8,494 nucleotides of DNA, from the NCBI GenBank assembly GCA_045576175.1, contig JAZNFW010000032.1, forward strand, positions 1-8,494, read 5' to 3'. A program made the translations under genes and the position numbers. This DNA comes from RGIG8748 sp045576175. GTDB taxonomy: Bacteria > Bacillota > Clostridia > UMGS1810. Under the pieces are notes generated by a model. That model worked only from the letters and a program-made list of their open reading frames with translations. It searched no databases and was not told the origin of the DNA. Shown one piece after another: positions 1 through 6,330 of this stretch (positions within the stretch are counted from its first letter, which is position 1; each line of letters opens with the position of its first letter).

Positions 1-905
1 AAAGCTTCGGGGAACTTCTCTGCCATCTGAGCGATAGGCATAGGAGTACGAACGCCTGCAACAACGTCTTCACCCTGAGCGTTTATAAGGAATTCACCCA
101 TAAGGCCTCTTTCACCTGTAGCGGGGTCACGAGTAAACGCAACACCTGTACCGCAGTTGTCACCCATGTTACCAAATGCCATCATCTGTACGTTAACAGC
201 TGTACCCCAGGAATAAGGGATATCGTTGTCACGACGGTAAACATTCGCTCTGGGGTTGTCCCATGAACGGAAAACTGCTTCTACAGCACCCATGAGCTGT
301 TCCTTAGGATCTGTGGGGAAGTCCTTACCAATCTTGTTCTTGTATTCAGCTTTGAACTGGCCTGCGAGGACCTTTAAGTCTTCAGCTGTAAGCTCGATAT
401 CCTGAGTTACACCCTTTTCTTCCTTCATTTCATCGATAAGCTGTTCAAAGTACTTCTTACCAACTTCCATAACAACGTCGGAATACATCTGAATAAATCT
501 TCTGTAGCAGTCCCAAGCCCATCTGGGGTTACCGGATTTTGCAGACATAGTCTCTACAACTTCCTCGTTGAGACCTAAGTTGAGGATTGTATCCATCATA
601 CCGGGCATGGATGCACGAGCACCGCTTCGTACGGAAACGAGAAGAGGATTTTCCTTATCGCCGAACTTCTTGCCGGTGATTTCTTCCATCTTTACGATGT
701 ACTCCATAATCTGTGCCTGGATTTCGTCGTTGATCTTACGACCATCTTCGTAATACTGTGTACAAGCCTCAGTAGTTACGGTAAAGCCCTGGGGAACAGG
801 AAGACCGAGTTTGGTCATTTCTGCAAGGTTAGCACCTTTACCACCCAAGGTGTTTCTCATTGTGGCATCGCCTTCTGAGAAAAGGTAAACAAACTTATTT
901 GCCAT
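1..905 (-). CDS. ppdK: Pyruvate,phosphate dikinase, N-terminal part (cut by left window edge)
   Basis: Only the first 301 codons are present; the family is about 870-880 residues, so roughly a third is visible. The enzyme interconverts pyruvate + ATP + Pi and PEP + AMP + PPi in the cytoplasm, and in anaerobic Firmicutes it usually works in glycolysis/PEP metabolism. The visible part is the ATP-grasp nucleotide-binding domain. It has LGGKGANLAEM with Lys23, SVRSGA with Arg93 (equivalents of Lys22 and Arg92 in the Clostridium symbiosum enzyme), ASMPGMMDTILNLG at 98-111, and GEFLINAQGEDVVAGVRTP near 270-288 with Glu279. The phosphohistidine and PEP domains lie outside. The start is ATG at 905, with GGAGG at 914-918 and 8 nt spacing; the ATG at 910 is out of frame. 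It has its own promoter and follows the terminator of the recO operon, so it is transcribed separately. The identification is secure. Confidence 0.96.
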   Translation of the reverse strand, partial: MANKFVYLFSEGDATMRNTLGGKGANLAEMTKLGLPVPQGFTVTTEACTQYYEDGRKINDEIQAQIMEYIVKMEEITGKKFGDKENPLLVSVRSGARASMPGMMDTILNLGLNEEVVETMSAKSGNPRWAWDCYRRFIQMYSDVVMEVGKKYFEQLIDEMKEEKGVTQDIELTAEDLKVLAGQFKAEYKNKIGKDFPTDPKEQLMGAVEAVFRSWDNPRANVYRRDNDIPYSWGTAVNVQMMAFGNMGDNCGTGVAFTRDPATGERGLMGEFLINAQGEDVVAGVRTPMPIAQMAEKFPEA

Positions 906-934
906 TTCATATACCTCCATATAATAATATACTA

Positions 935-963
935 ATTATATCACAAACTTTATTGTATAACAA
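935..963 (-). promoter_or_regulatory. Sigma-A-type promoter of ppdK with extended -10
   Basis: Read on the minus strand, a -35 element TTGTTA (963-958; 4 of 6 to TTGACA) is followed after exactly 17 bp by a perfect -10 TATAAT (940-935). The -10 is preceded by TGA, giving an extended -10 (TGn). The start of transcription should fall near 928, leaving a short leader of about 23 nt that carries the GGAGG site. This is the clearest vegetative promoter in the window. Confidence 0.75.
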
Positions 964-1033
964 AATACAGCAAAATGCCAGTGTTTTTTGCCACTTTGGT
1001 CATTTTTGGTTATTTTTGTGAATTGTGCACTGT

Positions 1034-1060
1034 AAAAATTGGCGTTTTGAACAAAAACGC
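1034..1060 (-). terminator. Rho-independent terminator after recO
   Basis: On the minus strand, immediately after the recO stop codon, the arms GCGTTTT (1060-1054) and AAAACGC (1048-1042) form a perfect 7-bp stem around the loop TGTTC. CAA and a run of five T (1038-1034) follow. The stem has only three G-C pairs, so it is moderately strong, but its place between recO and the separate ppdK promoter fits an operon end. Confidence 0.65.
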
Positions 1061-1063
1061 AGG

Positions 1064-1846
1064 CTATTTATTGCCGGAAATGATGCTTTTAAGGTATGTA
1101 AGAGCCGGCGGAAAAATCTCCATTGAATGTATCATGTATTCCTGCGCAATTTTTGAGACCGTATCCACATCATTTTCTGCACCGCCATAGGCAAAAACAC
1201 TCTTGTAGTCTGCACCCACAATAAACTCAAGCTGACTTAGTGCTCTGGGGGTGAGCTTGACCAAATCGCCCGCAGAATGCGCGTGGCAGTTTTTGCACAC
1301 GAGAGTTCCCTCCGAGGTGTCAAAATACTCCAAATCCTTTTTTGTGCCGCAAATAGAGCACGAAGATAAATTGGGCATAAAACCTGCAAAGCAAACCGTT
1401 TTTAATTCAAAAACGGCTTTAAGACGCAAAAGATAGCCCATTACATCACCGTTTTTGCACTTTTGCTGTGCCTTTGATGTGAGGTAAAGGGTATTTAATA
1501 CAAAGCTAAAATAGTCATCCTCCAAAGGAAGCTCCTCGGGAAAGGATTTTACAACATCTGTAAAGTAGGCTGCAAAAGCCATCTGCTCCACGGACTCTCT
1601 TATGCCATAGAAATTGTTTATAACCTCGGCAGAAGAAACATAGTAAAGCCCTCCCCTCTGGCTTAAGACCATTTCGCTGTAGCAAAAGGTCTGCAGCGAT
1701 GCAAAATCCTTATGCTTGTGCGAGCGTATTCCTTTGGAAATAGCGGTTACTTTGCCGCAATCCTTTGTTTGTATGGTAAAGATTTTGTCGTTATCATTTA
1801 AATTTACCGCAGTCAACACCAGACCTGATGTTTTTATCTCTTTCAT
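1064..1846 (-). CDS. recO: DNA repair protein RecO
   Basis: 260 residues, the usual RecO length. RecO acts in the RecFOR pathway: it binds SSB-coated single-stranded DNA, anneals complementary strands and, with RecR, loads RecA. Visible parts are an N-terminal OB-fold region (about 1-80, starting KTSGLVLTAVNLNDNDKIF), a helical middle, and a zinc-ribbon-type four-cysteine cluster CSICG...CKNC with Cys163, Cys166, Cys184 and Cys187, typical of many Gram-positive RecO proteins. The start is ATG at 1846 with AGAGGA at 1853-1858 (6 nt spacing). It is the last gene of the operon, overlaps the preceding small gene by 53 nt in another frame, and is followed directly by a hairpin terminator. The era-(yqzL)-recO order is standard for Firmicutes. 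Confidence 0.94.
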   Translation of the reverse strand: MKEIKTSGLVLTAVNLNDNDKIFTIQTKDCGKVTAISKGIRSHKHKDFASLQTFCYSEMVLSQRGGLYYVSSAEVINNFYGIRESVEQMAFAAYFTDVVKSFPEELPLEDDYFSFVLNTLYLTSKAQQKCKNGDVMGYLLRLKAVFELKTVCFAGFMPNLSSCSICGTKKDLEYFDTSEGTLVCKNCHAHSAGDLVKLTPRALSQLEFIVGADYKSVFAYGGAENDVDTVSKIAQEYMIHSMEIFPPALTYLKSIISGNK

Positions 1847-1943
1847 CTTTTATCCTCTGCTTTTCCTTAAGTTTCTGAAGCACATACAATTCAACTATGC
1901 CGTAGTCTGCACCCACATTCCACCAATCCGGATAATACATCAT
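1794..1943 (-). CDS. yqzL: Small YqzL-like protein (49 aa)
   Basis: A 49-codon reading frame opens with two adjacent in-frame ATGs (1943 and 1940) behind a good site (AAGGAGA; GGAG at 1954-1957, 10 nt before the first ATG). It stops at TGA 1796-1794, inside recO. The protein begins MMYYPDWWNVGADYGIVELY and continues with a Lys/Glu-rich tail. The pattern W-x-V-x4-G-x2-E-x-Y-x-L-x-K (from Trp8) lines up with what I recall of the short YqzL family (about 47 aa), which in Bacillus occupies this same slot between era and recO. The N-terminal YYPDWW is unlike the typical YqzL start as I remember it. The function of the family is unknown. The last 17 codons overlap recO in another frame, so that tail may simply be recO coding read through. 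Position, ribosome binding site and motif support a real gene; the family name is an inference. Confidence 0.62.
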   Translation of the reverse strand: MMYYPDWWNVGADYGIVELYVLQKLKEKQRIKDERDKNIRSGVDCGKFK

Positions 1944-1960
1944 ATCTAAGACTCTCCTTT

Positions 1961-1992
1961 TTTCCTTATGTCATTAGTTTGCCATAAGGAAA
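1961..1992 (-). promoter_or_regulatory. Intercistronic hairpin between era and the small gene
   Basis: A perfect 10-bp inverted repeat (arms 1961-1970 and 1983-1992; TTTCCTTATG / CATAAGGAAA) surrounds a 12-nt loop within the 68-nt gap between era and the YqzL-like gene. No T-run follows on the minus strand; instead AAAGGAGAG, the ribosome binding site of the small gene, begins directly after the 3' arm. It is therefore unlikely to be a simple terminator. RNA processing, mRNA stabilisation or control of access to the adjacent ribosome binding site are possible roles; none is shown by the sequence. Confidence 0.6.
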
Positions 1993-2011
1993 TGAGTCTA
2001 TGAGTGGTAGT

Positions 2012-2917
2012 TTAATCCTCACTTGTAAGTATGCCTATTTCACGCATAATGCTGTTGGAATTTCGCCAGTCCTCTTTTACCTTGACCCAAAGCTCCATAA
2101 AGACCTTTGCATCGAGCATTTTTTCGCATTCTTCTCTGGCATATGTGCCAATTTGCTTAAGCGTTTTTCCGCCTTTTCCTATTATTATTCCCTTATGGGA
2201 ATCCTTTTCACAAAAGATATTGGCACTTATATCAAACATATCACCCTTGTCGGTCTGTCTGTATTTCATCTCAACGATTTCGACCGCTGTGCCGTGAGGG
2301 ATTTCATCTCTTAATGTTTTTAAGATTTTTTCTCTTATTACTTCTGCAACTATTTCCTTTTCCATCTGGTCGGTAACCATATCCTCAGGATAGTACATAG
2401 GGCCTAGCGGAAGCATTTCCTCAATTACTTTTTTGATTTCATCAAGATTATCTTTTGTGCGTGCACTAGCGGGAATAACAGCATCAAAGCTGTGCTTTTT
2501 GCAATACATATCTATGACACCGAGCAAGTCCTCTTTTGGCACAGTGTCGGTTTTGTTTATTACGAGTATGGAAGGTAGTTTGCCTATTTTGGAAATTATT
2601 TCCTCTTCTGCACCCGATATATGTACAGTAGGCTCAACAACTAGCAGTACAAGATCTACACCATCTATGGCATCATTTACCGCTTTTACCATATTTTCGC
2701 CAAGACGTGTTCTTGGCTTATGAAAACCTGGCGTATCTAAAAATACTGCCTGATAACCATCACCGTGAAGTATGCCCAGAATTTTGTTTCTTGTGGTTTG
2801 TGGCTTTGGCGACATAATTGCTATCTTCTGCCCTACCAATTTATTAAGCAGTGTGGATTTTCCAACATTTGGTTTTCCGACTATTGCAACATAACCGGAT
2901 TTAAAGTTATCTGTCAT
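2012..2917 (-). CDS. era: GTPase Era
   Basis: 301 residues, full length for Era, the essential GTPase that binds the 3' end of 16S rRNA and helps 30S subunit assembly. Visible motifs are the G1 P-loop GKPNVGKS at 14-21, the G2 region around PQTTRNK (39-45), G3 DTPG at 61-64, G4 NKTD at 121-124 and G5 SAR at 151-153. A C-terminal KH domain with the GxxG-type loop IIIGKGGKT at 243-251 follows. The start is ATG at 2917 with a GGGGTG site at 2925-2930 (7 nt spacing). It overlaps the end of dgkA by 11 nt, which suggests translational coupling. Downstream comes a 68-nt gap with a hairpin, then the small YqzL-like gene and recO. Linkage to ybeY fits a shared role in 16S rRNA 3'-end maturation. Confidence 0.97.
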   Translation of the reverse strand: MTDNFKSGYVAIVGKPNVGKSTLLNKLVGQKIAIMSPKPQTTRNKILGILHGDGYQAVFLDTPGFHKPRTRLGENMVKAVNDAIDGVDLVLLVVEPTVHISGAEEEIISKIGKLPSILVINKTDTVPKEDLLGVIDMYCKKHSFDAVIPASARTKDNLDEIKKVIEEMLPLGPMYYPEDMVTDQMEKEIVAEVIREKILKTLRDEIPHGTAVEIVEMKYRQTDKGDMFDISANIFCEKDSHKGIIIGKGGKTLKQIGTYAREECEKMLDAKVFMELWVKVKEDWRNSNSIMREIGILTSED

Positions 2918-3383
2918 TGTTTTTCACCCCAATGCCCACTCCCATTACAAACAAAACAGTGAGCACAAAAAATATTATGTACTTAATTCTTGTGAATATA
3001 TCTAAAAGTGCAGGAAATAAAATCTCTGGCTCGTAAAACAGCACCAGTGCAGTAAAAAGCGAAAGAAGTGCAAACACCAACACAAACGATGCCGACACAT
3101 CCTTTGCCCGTTTTGCCTTTTCGTGATACTCTTCTGTGCAAAGGTCAACCGTATGCTCCAGTGCAGTATTTATAAGTTCTGCACCTATAACAAGCGCCGC
3201 CGTAAATGCCAAAATCATATAATCGTATTTAGAAAAATCATAATACTCCGTAAACATAAATGTACCAATTAAAGCACAAATATGAAACCTCAAGTGGCTC
3301 TGGGTTCTTATTGCATACCAAAGTCCGTTAAAGGCATAGCGAAAGCCCCAAAACGATTTATCTTTTGAGCGAAAGCCTTTCAA
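2907..3383 (-). CDS. dgkA: DgkA-family lipid kinase (diacylglycerol/undecaprenol kinase)
   Basis: 158-residue integral membrane kinase. In Gram-positive bacteria the family mainly phosphorylates undecaprenol, feeding the lipid carrier of cell-wall synthesis. The signature E69-L-I-N72-T-A-L-E76-x3-D80 and the H-E-K-A-K-R-A-K94-D95 segment match the E. coli DgkA active site even in numbering. However, the position of the metal ligand Glu28 is Gln28 here (RTQSHLRFH). Membrane segments lie near 33-47, 54-75 and 97-117. An additional one at 133-152 makes this longer than the usual 120-130 residues. The start is TTG at 3383: the AGGAGGAGG stretch at 3390-3398 ends 6 nt before it and no in-frame ATG competes. 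It overlaps ybeY by 26 nt and era by 11 nt. Family assignment is firm; the substrate is inferred. Confidence 0.92.
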   Translation of the reverse strand: MKGFRSKDKSFWGFRYAFNGLWYAIRTQSHLRFHICALIGTFMFTEYYDFSKYDYMILAFTAALVIGAELINTALEHTVDLCTEEYHEKAKRAKDVSASFVLVFALLSLFTALVLFYEPEILFPALLDIFTRIKYIIFFVLTVLFVMGVGIGVKNNDR

Positions 3384-3843
3384 GAGTTTCCTCCTCCTTT
3401 AGCCTCATTATTTCCCTCTCATCCTCATTTTCGTGGTCATAGCCCAGAAGATGAAGAACGCTGTGACAGGTGAGATAGCCTATTTCTCTCTCAAAGCTGT
3501 GACCAAATTCCTCACTTTGCTCCTTTGCTCTTTCTATGGAAATAACGATATCTCCCAAAATGAGCTTGTCCTCAAAATAATCGCCAACTCCTGCCAGAAG
3601 CTCGCCATCTTCTAACTCCAAAACAGGAAAGCTCAGAACATCAGTAGGTGCATCAATAGATCTCTGCTCAAAGTTTACAATTCTTATGTTTTCGTTGTCT
3701 GTGATTGTAACTGCAACATAGCAGTCCTCGCTAAAATCTTCGAGTTCTAGAGTTTTTAGCACAACAGCACTTATTATGTCCTCAATTTCCTGTGTTACTT
3801 CGAATTTTTCCTGTTCATTTACGATGTCGGTAATAACGATCAT
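3358..3843 (-). CDS. ybeY: Endoribonuclease YbeY (rRNA maturation factor, YqfG)
   Basis: 161 residues, normal length. YbeY is a metal-dependent endoribonuclease-type protein needed for 16S rRNA 3'-end maturation and ribosome quality control. The catalytic and zinc-binding motif H127-SVL-H131-LLGYD-H137 is intact. The family-typical DAPTDVLSFP (64-73) and LILGDIVISIERA (94-106) are also present, and Asn57/Arg61 form the usual N-x3-R pair. The start ATG at 3843 directly abuts the phoH stop codon (TAA then ATG, no gap) with GGAGG at 3852-3856. The C-terminal KEEE codons at the same time provide the strong ribosome binding site of dgkA. In B. subtilis the equivalent gene is yqfG in the same operon, with yqfF between it and phoH; here yqfF is missing. 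Confidence 0.96.
   Translation of the reverse strand: MIVITDIVNEQEKFEVTQEIEDIISAVVLKTLELEDFSEDCYVAVTITDNENIRIVNFEQRSIDAPTDVLSFPVLELEDGELLAGVGDYFEDKLILGDIVISIERAKEQSEEFGHSFEREIGYLTCHSVLHLLGYDHENEDEREIMRLKEEETLERLSLKR
3390..3397 (-). promoter_or_regulatory. Ribosome binding site of dgkA, inside ybeY
   Basis: GGAGGAGG on the minus strand, preceded by AAA, lies 6 nt upstream of the TTG at 3383 and fixes that unusual start codon. The same bases encode Lys-Glu-Glu-Glu near the YbeY C-terminus, so they serve two purposes. Confidence 0.85.
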
Positions 3844-4815
3844 TTATTTTGCCTCCGGTTTTCTTTTGTGGGTGTTTTCTCTCTTTTCGTATGCTTTTAT
3901 TATCTTCTGAACAAGGCGGTGACGCACAACATCTCTCTCTGTAAAGAAGCAAAAAGCAATATCCTCTATGTTTCTTAGTATATTTATTACATCCTTAAGA
4001 CCGCTCTTTTTGCCGTCAGGCAAATCTATCTGTGTGATGTCTCCTGTAACGATGGCTTTGGAATTAAAGCCTATTCTTGTAAGGAACATCTTCATTTGCT
4101 CGGGTGTGGTGTTTTGTGCCTCATCGAGTATTATAAAGCTGTCGTCGAGAGTTCTTCCTCTCATATATGCAAGCGGTGCAACCTCTATAGCTCCTTTTTC
4201 CGAAAGTCTCTGAAAATTTTCCATTCCGAGCATTTCATAAAGTCCGTCATACAAAGGTCTTAAATACGGGTCCACCTTGTTTTGCAGGTCGCCTGGCAAA
4301 AAGCCAAGCTTTTCGCCAGCTTCCACCGCAGGTCTTGTGAGGATTATTCTTGATACCTCTTTGTTTTTAAACGCCTTTACCGCCATAGCAACGGCAAGAT
4401 AGGTCTTTCCTGTACCGGCAGGGCCTATGCCAAAAGTGATGGTATTATTCTTTATTGAGTCTACATAGTTTTTCTGCCCTATGGTTTTACTCTTTATGGG
4501 CTTTCCCTTTGCACTGATGCACACGCAATCTGCCCCATACACCGTGGCAGGGTCCACTCCCGCCTTTACGCTCTCTATAGCATAGGCGACATTTTGGTCG
4601 TTTAAGCTGTCGCCGGTATCTAATATTCTTATGAGATTTGTAATTACATCTGCCGCCATAGCGACCTCGTCATCGCCACCCGATATCCTAACAGCTTCGC
4701 CACGGCTTATGATGTTTACCTCGAACTCTTTTTTTATAAGATTGATGTTTTTATCAAACTCGCCAAAAACAGATATTATTTTATCAATGCTATCAAATTC
4801 AATTACTTTCTCCAA
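3844..4815 (-). CDS. phoH: PhoH-like ATPase (PhoH/PhoL family)
   Basis: 323 residues from the chosen start. A cytoplasmic ATP-binding protein of the PhoH family, related to the N-terminal part of superfamily 1 helicases and thought to act in RNA metabolism; the genomic partnership with ybeY is very widespread. An N-terminal KH-like/PhoH_N region (about 1-65) precedes the PhoH domain. That domain has Walker A GPAGTGKT at 131-138, LTRPAVEAGEKLGFLPGD at 159-176, Walker B FIILDEAQN at 227-235, and VTGDITQIDLP at 256-266. The start is TTG at 4815 because GGAGG (4825-4829) sits 9 nt before it. The longer frame, from 4872, would add 19 basic residues lying wholly over yqfD coding and lacks support. 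It overlaps yqfD by 17 nt and abuts ybeY. Confidence 0.95.
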   Translation of the reverse strand: MEKVIEFDSIDKIISVFGEFDKNINLIKKEFEVNIISRGEAVRISGGDDEVAMAADVITNLIRILDTGDSLNDQNVAYAIESVKAGVDPATVYGADCVCISAKGKPIKSKTIGQKNYVDSIKNNTITFGIGPAGTGKTYLAVAMAVKAFKNKEVSRIILTRPAVEAGEKLGFLPGDLQNKVDPYLRPLYDGLYEMLGMENFQRLSEKGAIEVAPLAYMRGRTLDDSFIILDEAQNTTPEQMKMFLTRIGFNSKAIVTGDITQIDLPDGKKSGLKDVINILRNIEDIAFCFFTERDVVRHRLVQKIIKAYEKRENTHKRKPEAK

Positions 4816-6010
4816 GGGTATTTTCCTCCGCTTTTTGAATTTGTATTTCCACCTGCTTTGCAATATTCTCAAGGCTCTCTAATGTAACAGTTACATATAT
4901 ATTGCCGTTTGGCAAAATTTCATATCCGTATGTTCTTTTGACCGTTACGGCATCCTCTGCTCTTTGGGAGCAAATTGCATCGGTGAGTGCCTCTGTCGCC
5001 TGAGAAATTACCACATCGTCGGGCAGAATTTTCTTCTTTACTATTATCTCACAAAATTCGTCTGTTGTAAAGGTTATGGGTAAATAAATATTTTTAAACA
5101 ATCTTACATTTTTGGTATTTGTATTATGCAGATAATCTTTGAATTTTACTTTGTCGGAAAAATACAATTTTATCTTTGTGCCAAATATAGTTATGCTCTT
5201 TTTGTTTTGCGTTTTTCCCGTCTTAATCTGCCGTGTTTCCGTGTGGTGATACTCTCCGTCAAGTGTACGCCATGTCCTTGCGGTAACAGTGCCGGTACTG
5301 TAAATATACCTGTCGTGACTGTATGCGGTTTCTGTTATTCCGCTCACTAAAAGCTGACCGGCATCTACAGTATCGCCTCGCATTACTGTTTTTCTTCCGC
5401 TTTTTACCTGCATATCCTCTATTACGCCCGGATATGATGCCACAATGTTTGCGGGCTTGCTTTTGTCTACAATACCTACAGAATCACCTTTTTCCCGCAC
5501 CTCCACAACTGCCCGTGTGCCATCGAGCGTCACCCATAGCCACGAGAGTGTGTCTAATTTTATAAGTGCGTTATTTTTTATCTGTGATATTTTTTTGCCA
5601 AAGCGAAACTCCCCTACCGCGATTGCATTCTCCTTCATAACGGCTAAAATTTCCTCCGTGCTTGTTGTTTCGTTGCCGACCACATCTACAACCCATATAC
5701 ACGAGGTTAGATATACAAAAAGCATTAACGCCAAAACAGCACCAAGATAAAATCCGTATCTTTTGCGGTGAATATGCACAAAGTAAAGTGCACCCTTCTT
5801 ACCGACTATTTTTACGCGTGCTTTTGTTTTCCGCACAAGAGGGCGAATTCTTTTAAAATCCGAAAAGCTCATTGTACACAAAAAGAATTCTCCATCCTCT
5901 TTGGTAGAATACAAGACGATATTTTCCTTTATGCACTCGTTTGCAAAGTTTACAAAATTTTTTCGGTTTATCTTAAGGGTAACATTATTCTTCCACGAAA
6001 AGCGCTTCAT
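4799..6010 (-). CDS. yqfD: Sporulation protein YqfD
   Basis: 403 residues. YqfD is a membrane protein conserved in endospore formers and made in the mother cell under sigma-E in Bacillus; its biochemical role is poorly known. About 85 mostly soluble basic residues come first, then one transmembrane segment at 86-108 (YGFYLGAVLALMLFVYLTS). A POTRA-like/FtsQ-like stretch follows (about 107-175: VVGNETTSTEEILAVMKE, LIKLDTLSWLWV, GTRAVVEVREKGD), then a long extracytoplasmic part with PGVIEDMQVKSG and MRGDTVDAGQLLVSG. The start is ATG at 6010, whose A-T-G-A overlaps the yqfC stop; GGAGG lies at 6015-6019. The frame also runs up to a TTG at 6034, but that lies inside yqfC and lacks its own site. 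The C-terminus overlaps phoH by 17 nt. Confidence 0.93.
   Translation of the reverse strand: MKRFSWKNNVTLKINRKNFVNFANECIKENIVLYSTKEDGEFFLCTMSFSDFKRIRPLVRKTKARVKIVGKKGALYFVHIHRKRYGFYLGAVLALMLFVYLTSCIWVVDVVGNETTSTEEILAVMKENAIAVGEFRFGKKISQIKNNALIKLDTLSWLWVTLDGTRAVVEVREKGDSVGIVDKSKPANIVASYPGVIEDMQVKSGRKTVMRGDTVDAGQLLVSGITETAYSHDRYIYSTGTVTARTWRTLDGEYHHTETRQIKTGKTQNKKSITIFGTKIKLYFSDKVKFKDYLHNTNTKNVRLFKNIYLPITFTTDEFCEIIVKKKILPDDVVISQATEALTDAICSQRAEDAVTVKRTYGYEILPNGNIYVTVTLESLENIAKQVEIQIQKAEENTLGESN
4825..4829 (-). promoter_or_regulatory. Ribosome binding site deciding the phoH start
   Basis: GGAGG within the end of yqfD, 9 nt upstream of the TTG at 4815. No comparable site precedes the start of the longer frame at 4872, so translation most likely begins at the TTG, giving a protein that starts (M)EKVIEFDSID. 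Confidence 0.8.
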
Positions 6011-6297
6011 AATTCCTCCGATATGCCCATGCAATCCTCAAGATAAGATATACTTTTTATTTCGCCCTCCATCACAATACGCGATGGTGAAAAAAACTCT
6101 ATAACAAGAGATGACCCACACACCAAAAGGTAGTTATAATCAAGTTCCAAAAGCAATTTGTTTTCTGTAAAAAGCTTGACTTGGCTATAGTTTTCTACAA
6201 GCATTACAGAATTTTCTATAAGTGTGACCTTGGATTTTTCCTTGGCGAGCCTTTCAATATCTTGGGTTACTTCTTTTATTTTGTTTAGTACAGACAT
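6007..6297 (-). CDS. yqfC: Sporulation protein YqfC (YabP/YqfC family)
   Basis: 96 residues, normal for the family (about 90-100). The core KVTLIENSVMLVENYSQVK, LLLELDYNYLLVCGSSLVIE and IVMEGEIKSISYLE follows the YabP/YqfC domain pattern: an Ile/Val-Glu-Asn-Tyr strand, a G-x-x-L-x-I-x-x-F strand and a final I-x-G-x-I-x-S-I. No membrane segment is visible. YabP proteins are linked to spore coat formation; YqfC itself is a sigma-E-controlled sporulation protein of unknown activity. The start is ATG at 6297 with GGAGG at 6307-6311 (9 nt spacing). It is the first gene of the operon and overlaps yqfD by four bases (ATGA). A sigma-E-like promoter precedes it. Confidence 0.92.
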   Translation of the reverse strand: MSVLNKIKEVTQDIERLAKEKSKVTLIENSVMLVENYSQVKLFTENKLLLELDYNYLLVCGSSLVIEFFSPSRIVMEGEIKSISYLEDCMGISEEL

Positions 6298-6321
6298 ATG
6301 AAAAAACCTCCGTCATAAAAT
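6294..6321 (+). promoter_or_regulatory. Putative sigma-E promoter of ylbJ
   Basis: On the plus strand, ACATATG (6294-6300) gives 5 of 7 to the sigma-E -35 KMATATT. After 13 bp, CATAAAAT (6314-6321) gives 7 of 8 to the -10 CATACAHT. The start of transcription would be near 6328, about 33 nt before the ATG at 6361. The -35 overlaps the yqfC start codon. B. subtilis ylbJ (spoVV) is known to be under sigma-E control; the 13-bp spacer is one shorter than usual. Confidence 0.5.
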
Positions 6322-6330
6322 ACTTTATGA
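6313..6330. repeat. 7-bp inverted repeat in the yqfC/ylbJ divergent region
   Basis: TCATAAA (6313-6319) and TTTATGA (6324-6330) are perfectly complementary around ATAC. It is centred between the two divergent genes and overlaps the proposed -10 elements of both. It could be an operator, or could simply arise from two facing CATAAA -10 cores. Confidence 0.7.

Noticed and set aside
906..934. Riboswitch or structured leader upstream of ppdK
   Set aside because: The predicted leader is only about 23 nt and too short for a structured regulatory RNA.
966..1030. AT-rich stretch with repeated TTTTTGG/TTTTTG-like words and a small AGTG/CACT stem
   Set aside because: The repeats are short and irregular and the stem is only four base pairs; this looks like ordinary AT-rich spacer between the recO terminator and the ppdK promoter.
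2000..2314. 104-aa plus-strand frame antisense to era
   Set aside because: It lies wholly over the era KH domain coding sequence on the other strand, without a ribosome binding site or family resemblance.
6011..6034. Upstream TTG start for yqfD adding eight residues
   Set aside because: The ATG at 6010 overlaps the yqfC stop as ATGA and has GGAGG just before it; the TTG has no site of its own.
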